From Eustoma russellianum (lineage: Eukaryota > Streptophyta > Magnoliopsida > Gentianales > Gentianaceae), in the NCBI GenBank assembly GCA_036186865.1, contig AP025053.1:34099367-34163366 (forward strand): a stretch of DNA of 64,000 nucleotides, in the 5' to 3' direction. Position 1 is the first letter of the stretch, and the number at the start of each line of letters is the position of its first letter. The position numbers were made by a program, and so were the translations under genes. The notes under the pieces are model-generated. The model was not told where the DNA came from and ran no database searches. It saw nothing but the letters and a program-made list of their open reading frames with translations. Positions 9,844-21,435 of this stretch are shown here, piece by piece.

Positions 9844-12276
9844 TGTGATAACCGTAAAAAAAAAGATTTACTAATTAATTAAATTTAAAACCTAAATTCT
9901 ATCCCAATTAACCTCCTAATCTACTCCCCCAATTACTCCATAACCACCCCCACTTCCCCTTAATTTCCGGCCCCTCTATCTAATTAAGCCCCTAATCTAT
10001 TCCCCACACATAACCCACGCACACAACTTCAGGAAATAAAAAAAATTAACTTAATAAAAGGTTCCATAAAGTGCACAANNNNNNNNNNACCAAACCCCAC
10101 AATCACACACCCTCACATTTCAGAATTGAGAATATCGGCTGGAGGCAGAAGGAAGCAGGGAGGAAAAAAAAAAGGGAGAGAAAGGGAAAAGAGAAAGTAG
10201 AAGGAGAATTGACCACCTATATCAAATCCAACACCGCTTTTGTCAGAGAGTTTGGATTCAAGAGGTAGGTTACCCTCCTCTCTGTCGGATTGCTTTGGAC
10301 TCCCTCGCATTCTGTTTTGGGAATTATTTGATTATCATTGCATGTCTATCTATTATATGTTTATCACGAATCTTTTATGTTTTGGTATGGAAATTGCGTG
10401 TTTGGGCCTTAGACATAGATCACATAGCACGGAAATAGGTTGGAATGGGTTCGGATTGTCAAAAAAACGTGCACGGAGGCGACGCGTGTAGCACACGCGC
10501 GGCGGCCCCGCACGCCCCTGAGCGGCGCGTACTGTTCACGTGCCGGTGTGTCATTGGAAAAATGTCGGGAGCGTTAAAATAAGACCAATGGAACTGGTTT
10601 GGGGTTAATCGGAGTTGAAACGAATAAGTTATGAATTTTTGAATGAAATTAGAATTTAAGGAAATAAAAGAAATAATAAAAAAAATAGGGGCCTGGCGGC
10701 TGCAAGCATGCCGGCCCAGACCATGGGAATATTTAAAAAAAGAAAGAAAAAGTAAACAGGGGCCAGCAGGCCGGCTGGTTTTTCTTAGCGGGCCGCATCT
10801 GTTGGAAATGGAAGGCCCAGACCAGAGGCTGATAAAAAAAGAGTGGCCAGCGGCCAGCGGGCTGGGCTGCGCAGGATGGAGGGGCCGAAAATATAAAATT
10901 AAACAGGCCTGTTGTCTTTAAATTGGAATAATAAGAATAGGGGATAACTAAATAAATAAAACAGTATAATGATTATATATATATAAAAAAAACAGAGTGC
11001 AGCAAATCAAATAAAATAGGATAGAATAAATAACATAAGATAATAAATAAATGTAAAAAAAAAGGGAAAATGAAATGGGGGCTGGGCCCGAAGGAACAAA
11101 AAAAAATAAAATAAGTAAATATATACATATAAATACATACTTAATCTACTTTGATATTAATAATGTTTTATCATTGATAAAATTTAGAAATCCATTAAAT
11201 AAATTAAATTAAAAGAGATAAAATAGTAGGGGAAGATAAAAATATTTAATTAAAATATTTAAGTGCTTGAAAGCCTAGGAAATATAAAATAAAGTGTAGA
11301 AACCTAAAATAAAGTCTAGAAAGATAAAATAACAGTAGAAGATAAAATACAGTAATGAACCCCACGAAACATAGGGTAACTACGCAATATAGGTAATACG
11401 CAACATAGAACGGAGCATGCAACATAGGTGAAACGGAAGTGTGAAAGCGTGACGCATTCATGGCACGAGCATTGCATTTGGCCTATGAGCCGTGTGGCCT
11501 GACGAGGCGTGTGATGGGTGTTGGTAATAATGGTTACCTTCATCCGATAGGACCCGGGACATGCATAGCATAACATGGAAAAGAATGAGCATAGCGTGTG
11601 ATATTAAATGACTGCGTGTGACACGGAGATAGAAGTACATGCATCATGAACTTGCGCATTGCATTTATTATTGTTGTTATTAAATTGTTTCAGCGCTATG
11701 TTTTGGGATACGGATCGGGTCGGGTATGTGTTACTTCCTTATTTATGCTTTATTTGCCTTATTATGCATGTGTTTATGTTTTATAGCTTTATTCATCTGC
11801 TACGTGCTTTATGTGCTTAATTGTTATCCGACTCAGTATGTGACAGTCCCTTTTCGGGAGAGACGGGTAACCTACGAGTGACTCCCATCACTCACCCCCC
11901 CACCTACCCTCCACAGGTGAGCAGGATTAAGAGTATGTATGTCTATCGAGGCTGAGAAGAGTGAGCTGGGCTCGAGAAGGGATCTTGTTGACCGGAAGCT
12001 TGTTTATGGGATAGTGAGATAGACCTCCACCTAGGTTTATTGTTTGATTTTAGTATCTAATATTTGACTTAGCGGTTTCGTCAACCCTTGTACTTGATTT
12101 TATTCTGATAGATTTAATTTAATTAAGATGTTTATTTCTTTAATTATCGTTTCCGCGAAAAATTTCTACGTCAGTTCTGACGTACAAAGAAGTTTGAACG
12201 ACGCTTTGTAGTCCTCTTAGTAGGCTACGGCGGGGGCACTGTTCCTAACGCTAGGGCTCGGGAGCGGGGCGCTACA
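9844..12276 (+). repeat. 5' LTR of gypsy-type element
   Basis: About 2433 bp, interrupted by a 10-N gap at 10079-10088. It contains a GC-rich patch near 10470-10540 with 'gacgcgtgtagcacacgcgc'. Short reading frames on both strands recur in the other LTR and are not genes. Confidence 0.93.
10079..10088. other. Assembly gap (10 N)
   Basis: The 3' LTR reads 'gtgcacaaccaaacc' where this copy reads 'gtgcacaa', ten Ns, 'accaaacc'. By homology no bases are missing (one base even overlaps), so the gap length is arbitrary and the join lies inside a repeat. Confidence 0.9.
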
Positions 12277-12278
12277 GG

Positions 12279-12290
12279 TGGTATCAGAGC
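12279..12290 (+). other. Primer-binding site (tRNA-iMet)
   Basis: TGGTATCAGAGC starts three bases after the 5' LTR and matches the complement of the 3' end of initiator tRNA-Met, the usual primer of plant LTR retrotransposons. Confidence 0.95.
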
Positions 12291-15200
12291 CGAGGCTTCA
12301 GATCCGCCTCGAAAACGCAGGATTAACTAGATCACTTAGACTTAAGCTACGATCTTTTTCTTAAAGTGACGATTTTATCCTTAAGCAACAAAATAGGGTT
12401 AAGTGATGATCTTAGACTTAAGTTATGATCGGGTTAAGGGGTACGAGGATGAGTGGTCGTGTCCTTACGTAATTATTATTCTGTCTCTAACTTTTGGCAT
12501 GAATTCCGTAAACGACAGAAGTTTCCAAATTACCCCCGAACTCCTACATGCAACCCCTAAGCTGTTAGAAATACCTAAAATACCCCTAAATGAGTCTCTA
12601 TTCAAATAAAAATATTTTCGACCGTTCTAAATTTTAGAAAAATGCCGGCAAGATGTGAACAAGCCGGTGATAGAGGAAATAGTGGTGAGAACCACCAGAA
12701 TCAGGGGACCATCCCCAAACACTTGAAGATGCCATAGTCATTATGGCCAACACCTTAGCACAGTAACACCAACTGTTGAACTAGCAGTCACCGCCTCCAC
12801 CACAGCACTCGGACCGAAGATTCTTCGACAAGGAAATGCGGAAGAATGGTGGCATCGCACAATTGACACCACTGATCGCTTGGATCTAATTTCGGAATGA
12901 GTCCAAGAGGCAATACACACCGAGAGTATGACCTTCAAAGAATGGTTCTAGATCCACAGCGAGAATGTGGATTTAGGCCATGATATTAGAAATTAAGTTA
13001 CGATTTTGACCTAAGACACAATCTTAGACACAAGTGATGATTTGAACATAAGCACTGACCATGAACATATGTACTGATCTTAGTTACAAACGATGATCAT
13101 GAGCATACGTCACAATCTTAAACATAAGTAACGAGTCTGATTAAGAGTTGACCTCGTACATAACTACTGAAGGTAATCATAAGCGATGATTAGACACTAA
13201 GCATGATATTAGGAATAAGACATGATCTTAGACCTAAGAAATGATGATAATAAAAAACAACGCTAAAAGTAAGTTACGACCTTAGACTTAAGGAGACTAT
13301 CGATTACGAAACACGTATACCTAAGGTGTCCTATACAATTCTACCTTATCTAAGATGATCATAACTCTTTAAGCCGTGATCTTAGTAATCCTAGTTGAAA
13401 ACTAGAAAATTAATTTGAATAAATTAAAATGTTAACCAGCACACCCTACTGCAAACGCTAGGGACATATAATTAGGTCAAGCAGTAACTTGGGCTGCTTC
13501 ACCGCAACAACAACACGAGACTCGGTATCATTAAGGTAAAGTAAAACGGGCTCATATCCCTACTTGGACGGTATCATCAGAGCAGACTTAGGCCTAAATT
13601 GAGACAATAGCTACTAAGAAATGAACTAGTATGGTATGATAAATACTAAGAGTTGATTTATAAAAACTTCGAGTTACTTGACTTGAATTCAATAGGCTTA
13701 TATTAAAATATAGCATGCATGAACAAGTAGCGGTGGTTTTCATATGAAATAAAATAAAATTAGTGGTTCAAATAACCAAGTAATGAGGTATAGTGGATCA
13801 GTGTGGCGCACGGAAGCATGGTGAATTAGAATCCATTAAGTCGATCAATAATTAATGTGTCATGCTAGGAATGGACCAATTTAATTTAAAGATTTTATCA
13901 TGAGTAGAGAAACGTTAGACTTATAAAGAAATGTACATTGGAGACTTTATCCCAAAAAAAAAAAGCACTGATATATATTTTCAAACAGTTGGATATTTTA
14001 TATAAGCACGTACACCAAAGTATTACTAAATTTTAACATGTACTCTAAAAATTTCAGCCTACTGAATTACGTTATTGAGTCTCATTTTCTTTATAGTCTA
14101 CTAAGCCTTACGACACTAAATTCCTTTAAGTATCGATTAATCAACATACTGAAAAAATTTCAATTATTTTGACGATCTTAAACAGAGAAAACTTTTAAAA
14201 TGTTGATGTCCTTCAAAAAAAAACGACGCGTTTAATTTCTGACACCATATTTCTAAATTTTATTTTTGTTACATTTATTTTTTTTAGTCAAAACTAATTT
14301 TACTTGACGACTATCGATATCGCAAGCAGTTTATCCTTTGAAGTGTTTTCAAAGTTATTTATCCGCTTGCGATGGTCTTACTTAAATTTTGCCAAGTTAA
14401 AGAGTAACTTTCAGAATATATTTTTCTTTTAGCAAACGAAAGGTACCGCATTCAAATCGTTTTATAAAACCTTACATGATTACGTTTTCAATTGTTTAAA
14501 TGCCATTTCACTAAAACAATTGGCGACCAAGTTATATCGCCGTTTTTATAAAGTGTCATTTGAAACACCGCTTTGCGAAAATGAGTATATTATCTCGAAT
14601 TTTGTTTACCAAAAACAATAATAATAATAATGGTATTATTTTAAAATAACTAAAGTTATATTTCGAATTAAAGTCACGTGGGTCACGTTTTTTTTAAGAA
14701 AAGTATTGTCCATACACATAGTTCGTATATTAGGCAGATGATATCTTCAACGAGGTAAGGGCATGATCATAGAGTTAGTTCGTAAGTATATAAGAATTTA
14801 GTTTGAGGACTTGGCTTGGTGTAACAAGTACCATGTTAGCGTACATTAAGGATATTAGTTGGTTAATTTATCTAAGAGGATGAATCACATATAATGAGTT
14901 TAAGAATCCGAAACTGTAGACTGCGATAAGTTGAATGATGCACGTCAATGCGTATGGAAGAATGTACATGCTAATTATAGAAAATTATGTTAAGGATTGA
15001 GCCTTATAAGGACTAGATCATCTTGTGAGATGCTAGCGACGACTAAATTGGATCATACTATAGTAAACGTATTCTGAAAACACATACGATTCAGGAGATG
15101 AGTCGTATGGACAAGACGTCAAGTTAAAGATGGTGGTACACTTAAGAAGTGCTTTACGAAGGTTGCTGATGACCGCACATATAAGTAAGTTATAGACCGA

Positions 15201-15490
15201 TGATGGAGTTGTAGTACCCTTAGTATAATGAAAATACCCTTAAGTTGATTCGATAATCATAGGTAGATTAGGTTACAATCTTAAATAAGTGAAGGCAAAA
15301 TGGATTAGGAATTATTTGTATATATACACGAGGAATAATTATGAGGATCTAGTCATATGCCGAGAAAGTGTGATGTGAACACATCAACACATGCAATGGA
15401 TGTACAGTTTGATCATTATCTAGGTGGATGAATCAAGTAGAACCATACTAAGTCTTTGATTATACCATACGCAAGTTTCGAGGACGAAAC
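12291..15490 (+). other. Coding-dead interior of the gypsy-type element
   Basis: No reading frame of protease, reverse transcriptase or integrase type is visible. A gag-like start may survive at 12642 (MPARCEQAGDRGNSGENHQN, then stop at about codon 32). From 12330 to about 13400 the sequence is dominated by a loose repeat of units such as 'tgatcttagacctaag' and 'acataagt-atgat'. The remainder to the polypurine tract is AT-rich and featureless. This fits a large retrotransposon derivative. Confidence 0.75.
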
Positions 15491-15498
15491 TTTTTGTA

Positions 15499-15511
15499 AG
15501 GGGGGGTAGAT
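15499..15511 (+). other. Polypurine tract of the gypsy-type element
   Basis: 'aaggggggggtaga'-like purine run immediately before the 3' LTR start at 15512, the expected site of plus-strand priming. Confidence 0.85.
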
Positions 15512-17943
15512 TGTGATAACCGTAAAAAAAAGATTTACTAATTAATTAAATTTAAAACCTAAATTCTATCCCAATTAACCTCCTAATCTACTCCCCCAAT
15601 TACTCCATAACCACCCCCCACTTCCCCTTAATTTCCGGCCCCTCTATCTAATTAAGCCCCTAATCTATTCCCCACACATAACCCACGCACACAACTTCAG
15701 GAAATAAAAAAAATTAACTTAATAAAAGGTTCCATAAAGTGCACAACCAAACCCCACAATCACACACCCTCACATTTCAGAATTGAGAATATCGGCTGGA
15801 GGCAGAAGGAAGCAGGGAGGAAAAAAAAAGAAAAGGGAGAGAAAGGAGAAGGAGAATTGACCACCTATATCAAATCCAACACCGCTTTTGTCAGAGAGTT
15901 TGGATTCAAGAGGTAGGTTACCCTCCCCTCTGTCGGATTGCTTTGGACTCCCTCGCATTCTGTTTTGGAAATTATTTGATTATCATTGCATGTCTATCTA
16001 TTATATGTTTATCACGAATCTTTTATGTTTTGGTATGGAAATTGCGTGTTTGGGCCTTAGACATAGATCACATAGCACGGAAATAGGTTGGAATGGGTTC
16101 GGATTGTCAAAAAACGTGCACGGAGGCGACGCGTGTAGCACACGCGCGGCAGCCCCGCGCGCCCCTGAGCGGCGCGTACTGTTCACGCGCCGGTGTGTCA
16201 TTGGAAAAATGTCGGGAGCGTTAAAATAAGACCAATGGAACTGGTTTGGGGTTAATCGGAGTTGAAACGAATAAGTTATGAATTTTTGAATGAAATTAGA
16301 ATTTAAGGAAATAAAAGAAATAATAAAAAAATAGGGGCCTGGCGGCTGCAAGCATGCCGGCCCAGACCATGGGAATATTTAAAAAAAGAAAGAAAAAGTA
16401 AACAGGGGCCAGCAGGCCGGCTGGTTTTTTTTAGCGGGCCGCATCTGTTGGAAATGGAAGGCCCAGACCAGAGGCTGATAAAAAAAGAGTGGCCAGCGGC
16501 CAGCGGCTGGGCTGCGCAGAATGGAGGGGCCGAAAATATAAAATTAAACAGGCCTGTTGTCTTTAAATTGGAATAATAAGAATAGGGGATAACTAAATAA
16601 ATAAAACAGTATAATGATTATATATATATAAAAAAAACAGAGTGCAGCAAATCAAATAAAATAGGATAGAATAAATAACATAAGATAATAAATAAATGTA
16701 AAAAAAAAAGGGAAAATGAAATGGGGGCTGGGGCCGAAGGAACAAAAAAAATAAAATAAAATAAGTAAATATATACATATAAATACATACTTAATCTACT
16801 TTGATATTAATAATGTTTTATCATTGATAAAATTTAGAAATCCATTAAATAAATTAAATTAAAAGAGATAAAATAGTAGGGGAAGATAAAAATATTTAAT
16901 TAAAATATTTAAGTGCTTGAAAGCCTAGGAAATATAAAATAAAGTGTAGAAACCTAAAATAAAGTCTAGAAAGATAAAATAACAGTAGAAGATAAAATAC
17001 AGTAATGAACCCCACGCAACATAGGGTAACTACGCAATATAGGTAATACGCAACATAGAACGGAGCATGCAACATAGGTGAAACGGAAGTGTGAAAGCGT
17101 GACGCATTCATGGCACGAGCATTGCATTTGGCCTATGAGCCGTGTGGCCTGACGAGGCGTGTGATGGATGTTGGTAATAATGGTTACCTTCATCCGATAG
17201 GACCCGGGACATGCATAGCATAACATGGAAAAGAATGAGCATAGCGTGTGATATTAAATGACTGCGTGTGACACGGAGATAGAAGTACATGCATCATGAA
17301 CTTGCGCATTGCATTTATTATTGTTGTGATTATTTGTCTTGTTATTAAATTGTTTCAGCGCTATGTTTTGGGATACGGATCGGGTCGGGTATGTGTTACT
17401 TCCTTATTTATGCTTTATTTGCCTTATTATGCATGTGTTTATGTTTTATAGCTTTATTCATCTGCTACGTGCTTTATGTGCTTAATTGTTATCCGACTCA
17501 GTATGTGACAGTCCCTTTTCGGGAGAGACGGGTAACCTACGAGTGACTCCCATCACTCACCCCCCTCCACCTACCCTCCACAGGTGAGCAGGATTAAGAG
17601 TATGTATGTCTATCGAGGCTGAGAAGAGTGAGCTGGGCTCGAGAAGGGATCTTGTTGACCGGAAGCTTGTTTATGGGATAGTGAGATAGACCTCCACCTA
17701 GGTTTATTGTTTGATTTTAGTATCTAATATTTGACTTAGCGGTTTCGTCAACCCTTGTACTTGATTTTATTCTGATAGATTTAATTTAATTAAGATGTTT
17801 ATTTCTTTAATTATCGTTTCCGCGAAAAATTTCTACGTCAGTTCTGACGTACAAAGAAGTTTGAACGACGCTTTGTAGTCCTCTTAGTAGGCTACGGCGG
17901 GTGCACTGTTCCCAACGCTAGGGCTCGGGAGCGGGGCGCTACA
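15512..17943 (+). repeat. 3' LTR of gypsy-type element
   Basis: About 2432 bp, nearly identical to the 5' LTR. The clearest difference is a 17-bp block 'gattatttgtcttgtta' near 17330 that is absent from the 5' LTR. This copy has no N gap. Confidence 0.93.
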
Positions 17944-18075
17944 GACACGTGGCAATAGGAGGTGGGTGGTGAAGCTAGATGCGGGTCACCCTCATCTAGT
18001 CTTATCACATATCCATGGTGTCACGCGTCGCACGGTGACACGTGAGGTAAGAGGAAAGTGGGTGATTTGATCTTA
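17944..18075. mobile_element. MITE family D, copy 1, right part
   Basis: Continues the element cut at 9843: 'gacacgtggcaataggaggt', 'ctagatgcgggtcaccctca' and 'ggtgacacgtgaggtaag' match the centre and right arm of the intact family D copies. From 18076 to 18729 I see only AT-rich sequence. Confidence 0.75.
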
Positions 18076-18737
18076 AAAAGCTATCGAGGAGTGAATAAGA
18101 TTGTTTGAAAAAACATTTGAGTGGATGAATCGGTAAACTTTTAGGTAAAAACCTGTGGCCAGAAAGTAAACTTTTAGGGAAACAACGGTGGCCAGAAAGA
18201 TATGACGAAAGAATTAGAAGAAATATTTAAAGAATTGTCTCCATTACTTATAACAGTTACAATGTGTGTATTTCAATATTGTTGTTTGATCAGGTGTTTT
18301 AATTAATTGTTGTATAGATATTTACACAGTTTGTTGTGGATATTTTGTGGCACACTTGTTTTAGTCTCATACCTAAAAATCTGTTGAATAATCACAATTT
18401 AATTCTTCTACGAAGCTATATAAAACTAGAACAATATGGATCTCAGGAGCCAAGAATTTTGAATTTTGCATCAAAAATTTTGATGTAAAGGACATGATGC
18501 AGTAGTATGAACTGCTAAAAAATTATATTTTTCTTGTTGAATTTTATTAAATTAGAAATAGTTACTTAAAACACGTTGGTGATTCTCTGAAAAGAAATAT
18601 AAAAAGATAAGTTAAAGCAAATAAAAAATAAAAAATAAAACATGAAAGGAATAAACATTTGTCTATAAGAAAAATGGAGTCTTGAAAGCTAAAGAGAAAA
18701 CTAAGTCTTAACATAAACTAAACTACAACTAAAACGA

Positions 18738-18920
18738 GGGATGATATCCTCTCATCCAAAATCCATAACTCTTCTCCTCACTGCACGACACGTGCAGTAG
18801 GAGATAGTGGTGAGACTAAATGTGATCGCCTGTATCTAATATTATCATCTTTCCCAGCTGTCACGTGTCAGGCGGTTAAGAGAAATGTGAGGAATTTTGG
18901 TGTGAGGTGATCCAAACCTC
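18738..18920. mobile_element. MITE family D, copy 2
   Basis: A 183-bp element with target-site duplication TAAAACGA (18730-18737, 18921-18928). Imperfect inverted ends read 'gggatgatatcctctcatcc' and 'gtgaggtgatccaaacctc'. It shares the internal 'gacacgtgcagtaggagat' and 'ctgtcacgtgtcaggcgg' arms with the other copies. The stretch 18929-20084 holds no gene; a short promoter-like duplicate at 19662-19745 is listed separately. Confidence 0.85.
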
Positions 18921-19661
18921 TAAAACGATACTAAGGTTGTGGCTACGAGCCAACCAAAACAATGTAATTATAGGTTAAATTAGGTTAAAGATAGCTTAGG
19001 CTCTAATATAGCTGATTGGGACTTTTTTGGCCGCATCTTCGAAAAAGTTTTATCTCCACTTTTGTAGTCTTCTCATCTATATACAGTGTTTTTTTCCCCT
19101 TCTCGTTTATGGATCTTGACTCTCTAACACTATAATTAAATATAAAAGGAAAAATAAAACTATCTAAAATAAAATAAAATATAAAAATTACTACAAAATA
19201 CTTAATATTCCAAAAATATACTAAAAGTACCAAAATAACATTAATAGACACTAATAAGACTCACATAGAATATAAAATCCTTTGTTTATATTATAGAAGC
19301 AACTCTTATGTATTTTGAGTTGGGCCAATCTGTTTTAGAAGATTTACAATATCGTCTGTCTATATTAGATATGAATTAAAAGATGAAGTGACTTATCAGA
19401 ATCAACTTAAGTATCTAAAATATATATAAGTTAATAATTGTCAAGCATGTGATAACAGAGTCTAGATAGATACCAATTCCATGGATTTTGATTGCTTGTG
19501 AGATAACTCCCATTGCTCTATATATTTTACTTTTATGAAAGAGTATGGCTAAATAATGCATCTTTAAAACATTAAATTAAAATTTATGTTAGGTGTACCA
19601 ATAAAAAGAATAGAGTTCAGACGAGATTACTCTTAATAATTTGCGAAGATATTTAAGATTA

Positions 19662-19745
19662 AATCAAAATATAATGGAATTGGCATTTTAATATGGTTAT
19701 GTAAGTGTGAAATACATCGACACATGCTATCCCGCACGTGTGAAG
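19662..19745 (+). repeat. Fragment matching the caprin-like gene 5' region
   Basis: 'aattggcattttaatat' and 'aagtgtgaaatacatcgaca' plus 'atgctatcccgc' match, in the same order, 39988-40140 just upstream of the caprin-like gene, where about 60 bp separate the two blocks. It may be a duplicated promoter/5' UTR piece or a dispersed repeat. Confidence 0.6.
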
Positions 19746-20084
19746 TAAAATCTATAGTCTCCCTGTAGCGATCCATCCCAAACCCTAGCACTTCAAAAGA
19801 ATACATTGGAGCCCTCACGAAGAGGGAATGACCTTTGCTCCAATGTATTCTATCTATTGAATTTTCAAATATCGATACCTCTGGTAACGCATTGTTTTCA
19901 CTTACTCCATTTGGAAAGTCCGCTCCACTAGAAAATTATCTTAATTTAATATAGAAAGCTAGTAAGGAAACTATGCATGCACTTCTTATTGCTTTATAAA
20001 ATATGTGGCGTCATCATTACTTATAAGGAGTATTTTTGGAGATGGTCCTCTAATTCAGTTACTTCATCTTATCTTTCTTTTTCT

Positions 20085-20385
20085 TGAAGTAATAACACCC
20101 ACTCTGATACCAATTGAAGTAGAAACGGATTCAAGAACACAACGCATAAAAAGCACAACACACTTTTATTAACGTTCGGAAAATAACTCAAAACCGAACT
20201 ACCACTCGCCGCCGCTACAACGGTTCGGCCGACCCCTTTAAATAGACTTACTAGCCTAGACAAAACCTTAACCTAATAGGAAAATAAATAACACCTAAAA
20301 GGAAACATACCAAAACAAAAACTCCTACAAACTAGGAGACTCCCTTATCCTATTCATGTAAGGAAATTAACCAACATTTCTAACA
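20085..20385 (-). mobile_element. Truncated LTR retrotransposon: one LTR plus primer-binding site
   Basis: Read on the minus strand, a 271-bp LTR (20385 to 20115) begins TGTTAGAAATG and ends in CA. Two bases later comes TGGTATCAGAGT (20112-20101), an iMet primer-binding site. A TATA-like 'gtctatttaaagg' lies inside the LTR. Only a short leader remains at lower coordinates and no second LTR was found. It ends about 70 bp before the surviving part of the NPF pseudogene exon 1, so it may be linked to the loss of that 5' end. Confidence 0.75.
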
Positions 20386-21289
20386 TTATGATATTAGTGG
20401 ATCTATGCCTTACGCATCAACATGTTATCGTGTTTACAGAAAATACAAAATTGGTGTGTGCTGCAACAAAGGAGGCTTCCCTGCCTCCGTAAAGCCGCCA
20501 TCGGACTCCACCACCTTGCCCGAGAATGGATTCCATCATGATGAGGAAAAGCATGTAAAGGAATCATCACCTAACTTAAAGATGACTACTCAAAGAAAAC
20601 CTGGCGGATGGAAGACTATGCCGTTTGTCTTAGGTCCTCTTTCTATCATCTCTTTTTCTCCATCTTAAATTTTCCACCATATATTTAACAGAGTAATGTT
20701 TATTTGTTCGATGCATTCTAATGTCCGGTTACTATCTGAACGCCATAACATAGTGTTTCTTCGGTTTTATTTGATGCGGTTAAGTTGGCAATGATGTGAT
20801 AATTATGGTCAAATTAATTATTACATGATCTGTGATAAGTCTTGAATCCTACACTTCATTTATTGTAAAAGGACTTTTCTTGAACGTTTTAGAGATCAGT
20901 TACGAAAGGTGGTACAAAGAGGTTCATCTTCTTTCATGTTTCATGTGTCTTTCCATTGTGTTTTGCGTACACCTTATCCAGTTTGATGCACTTTTCTGGA
21001 TCTTTTATTTTGCTATATTTATAACTGATGACATTAGTTGGTGTTTCAAAATTTATTAGGTGATTTTCCAAAAATAAATAAATTATCAGTTGATTCCACA
21101 AGCTTCTCAAAAAGGGAAATTATGTCATAAACTTATGTGCAAAATGAAATAACCTAATTGCATCGCACTCTGTTAGAATCGAGATGAAAGAATCATAAAT
21201 AACATTAAATAAATAATCATCATATATGCTGGTACACCAATTTAGCGATGCACTCTACTGGAATGAAGTCAGATTTCATATATGCAGGT

Positions 21290-21435
21290 CAACGTTTCAA
21301 AAGTAAATTACAATCAAGCTGTGTCGATCAATTGCTACTTCACAATATAAGAAGAACCAGCAAATTTAGTGAGTCATTTTGTTATATTCCATCATATTTC
21401 TTGGTCAAAGAAAAATATGTCTTTAACTACATTTG
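21290..21435 (-). repeat. SINE-like repeat, family A, fragment
   Basis: 'caagctgtgtcgatcaattg', 'cacaatataagaag' and 'tattccatcatatttc' match the 5' half of family A in minus orientation. It lies in the fused intron of the NPF pseudogene. No counterpart is seen at the equivalent place in the intact gene. Confidence 0.55.

Larger units (their letters stand above)
9844..17943 (+). mobile_element. Ty3/gypsy-type LTR retrotransposon, non-autonomous, young
   Basis: An 8.1-kb element bounded by TSD GACAC (9839-9843, 17944-17948). The 5' LTR is 9844-12276 and the 3' LTR 15512-17943, each about 2.43 kb, starting TGTGATAACC and ending GCGCTACA. A tRNA-iMet primer-binding site follows the 5' LTR and a polypurine tract precedes the 3' LTR. 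Large LTRs, the PBS and the 'cgaggacgaaactttttgta' leader before the PPT are typical of plant Tekay-like chromoviral gypsy elements; that assignment is from memory. The interior (3.2 kb) has no usable gag-pol, so mobility would depend on a partner. The LTRs differ by only about 12-15 substitutions plus a few indels by eye, so insertion is recent. Confidence 0.93.

Noticed and set aside
10240..11640. Several short reading frames on both strands in 10240-11640, repeated at 15888-17290
   Set aside because: They occur identically in both LTRs of the gypsy-type element, overlap each other in several frames and match no protein I recognise.
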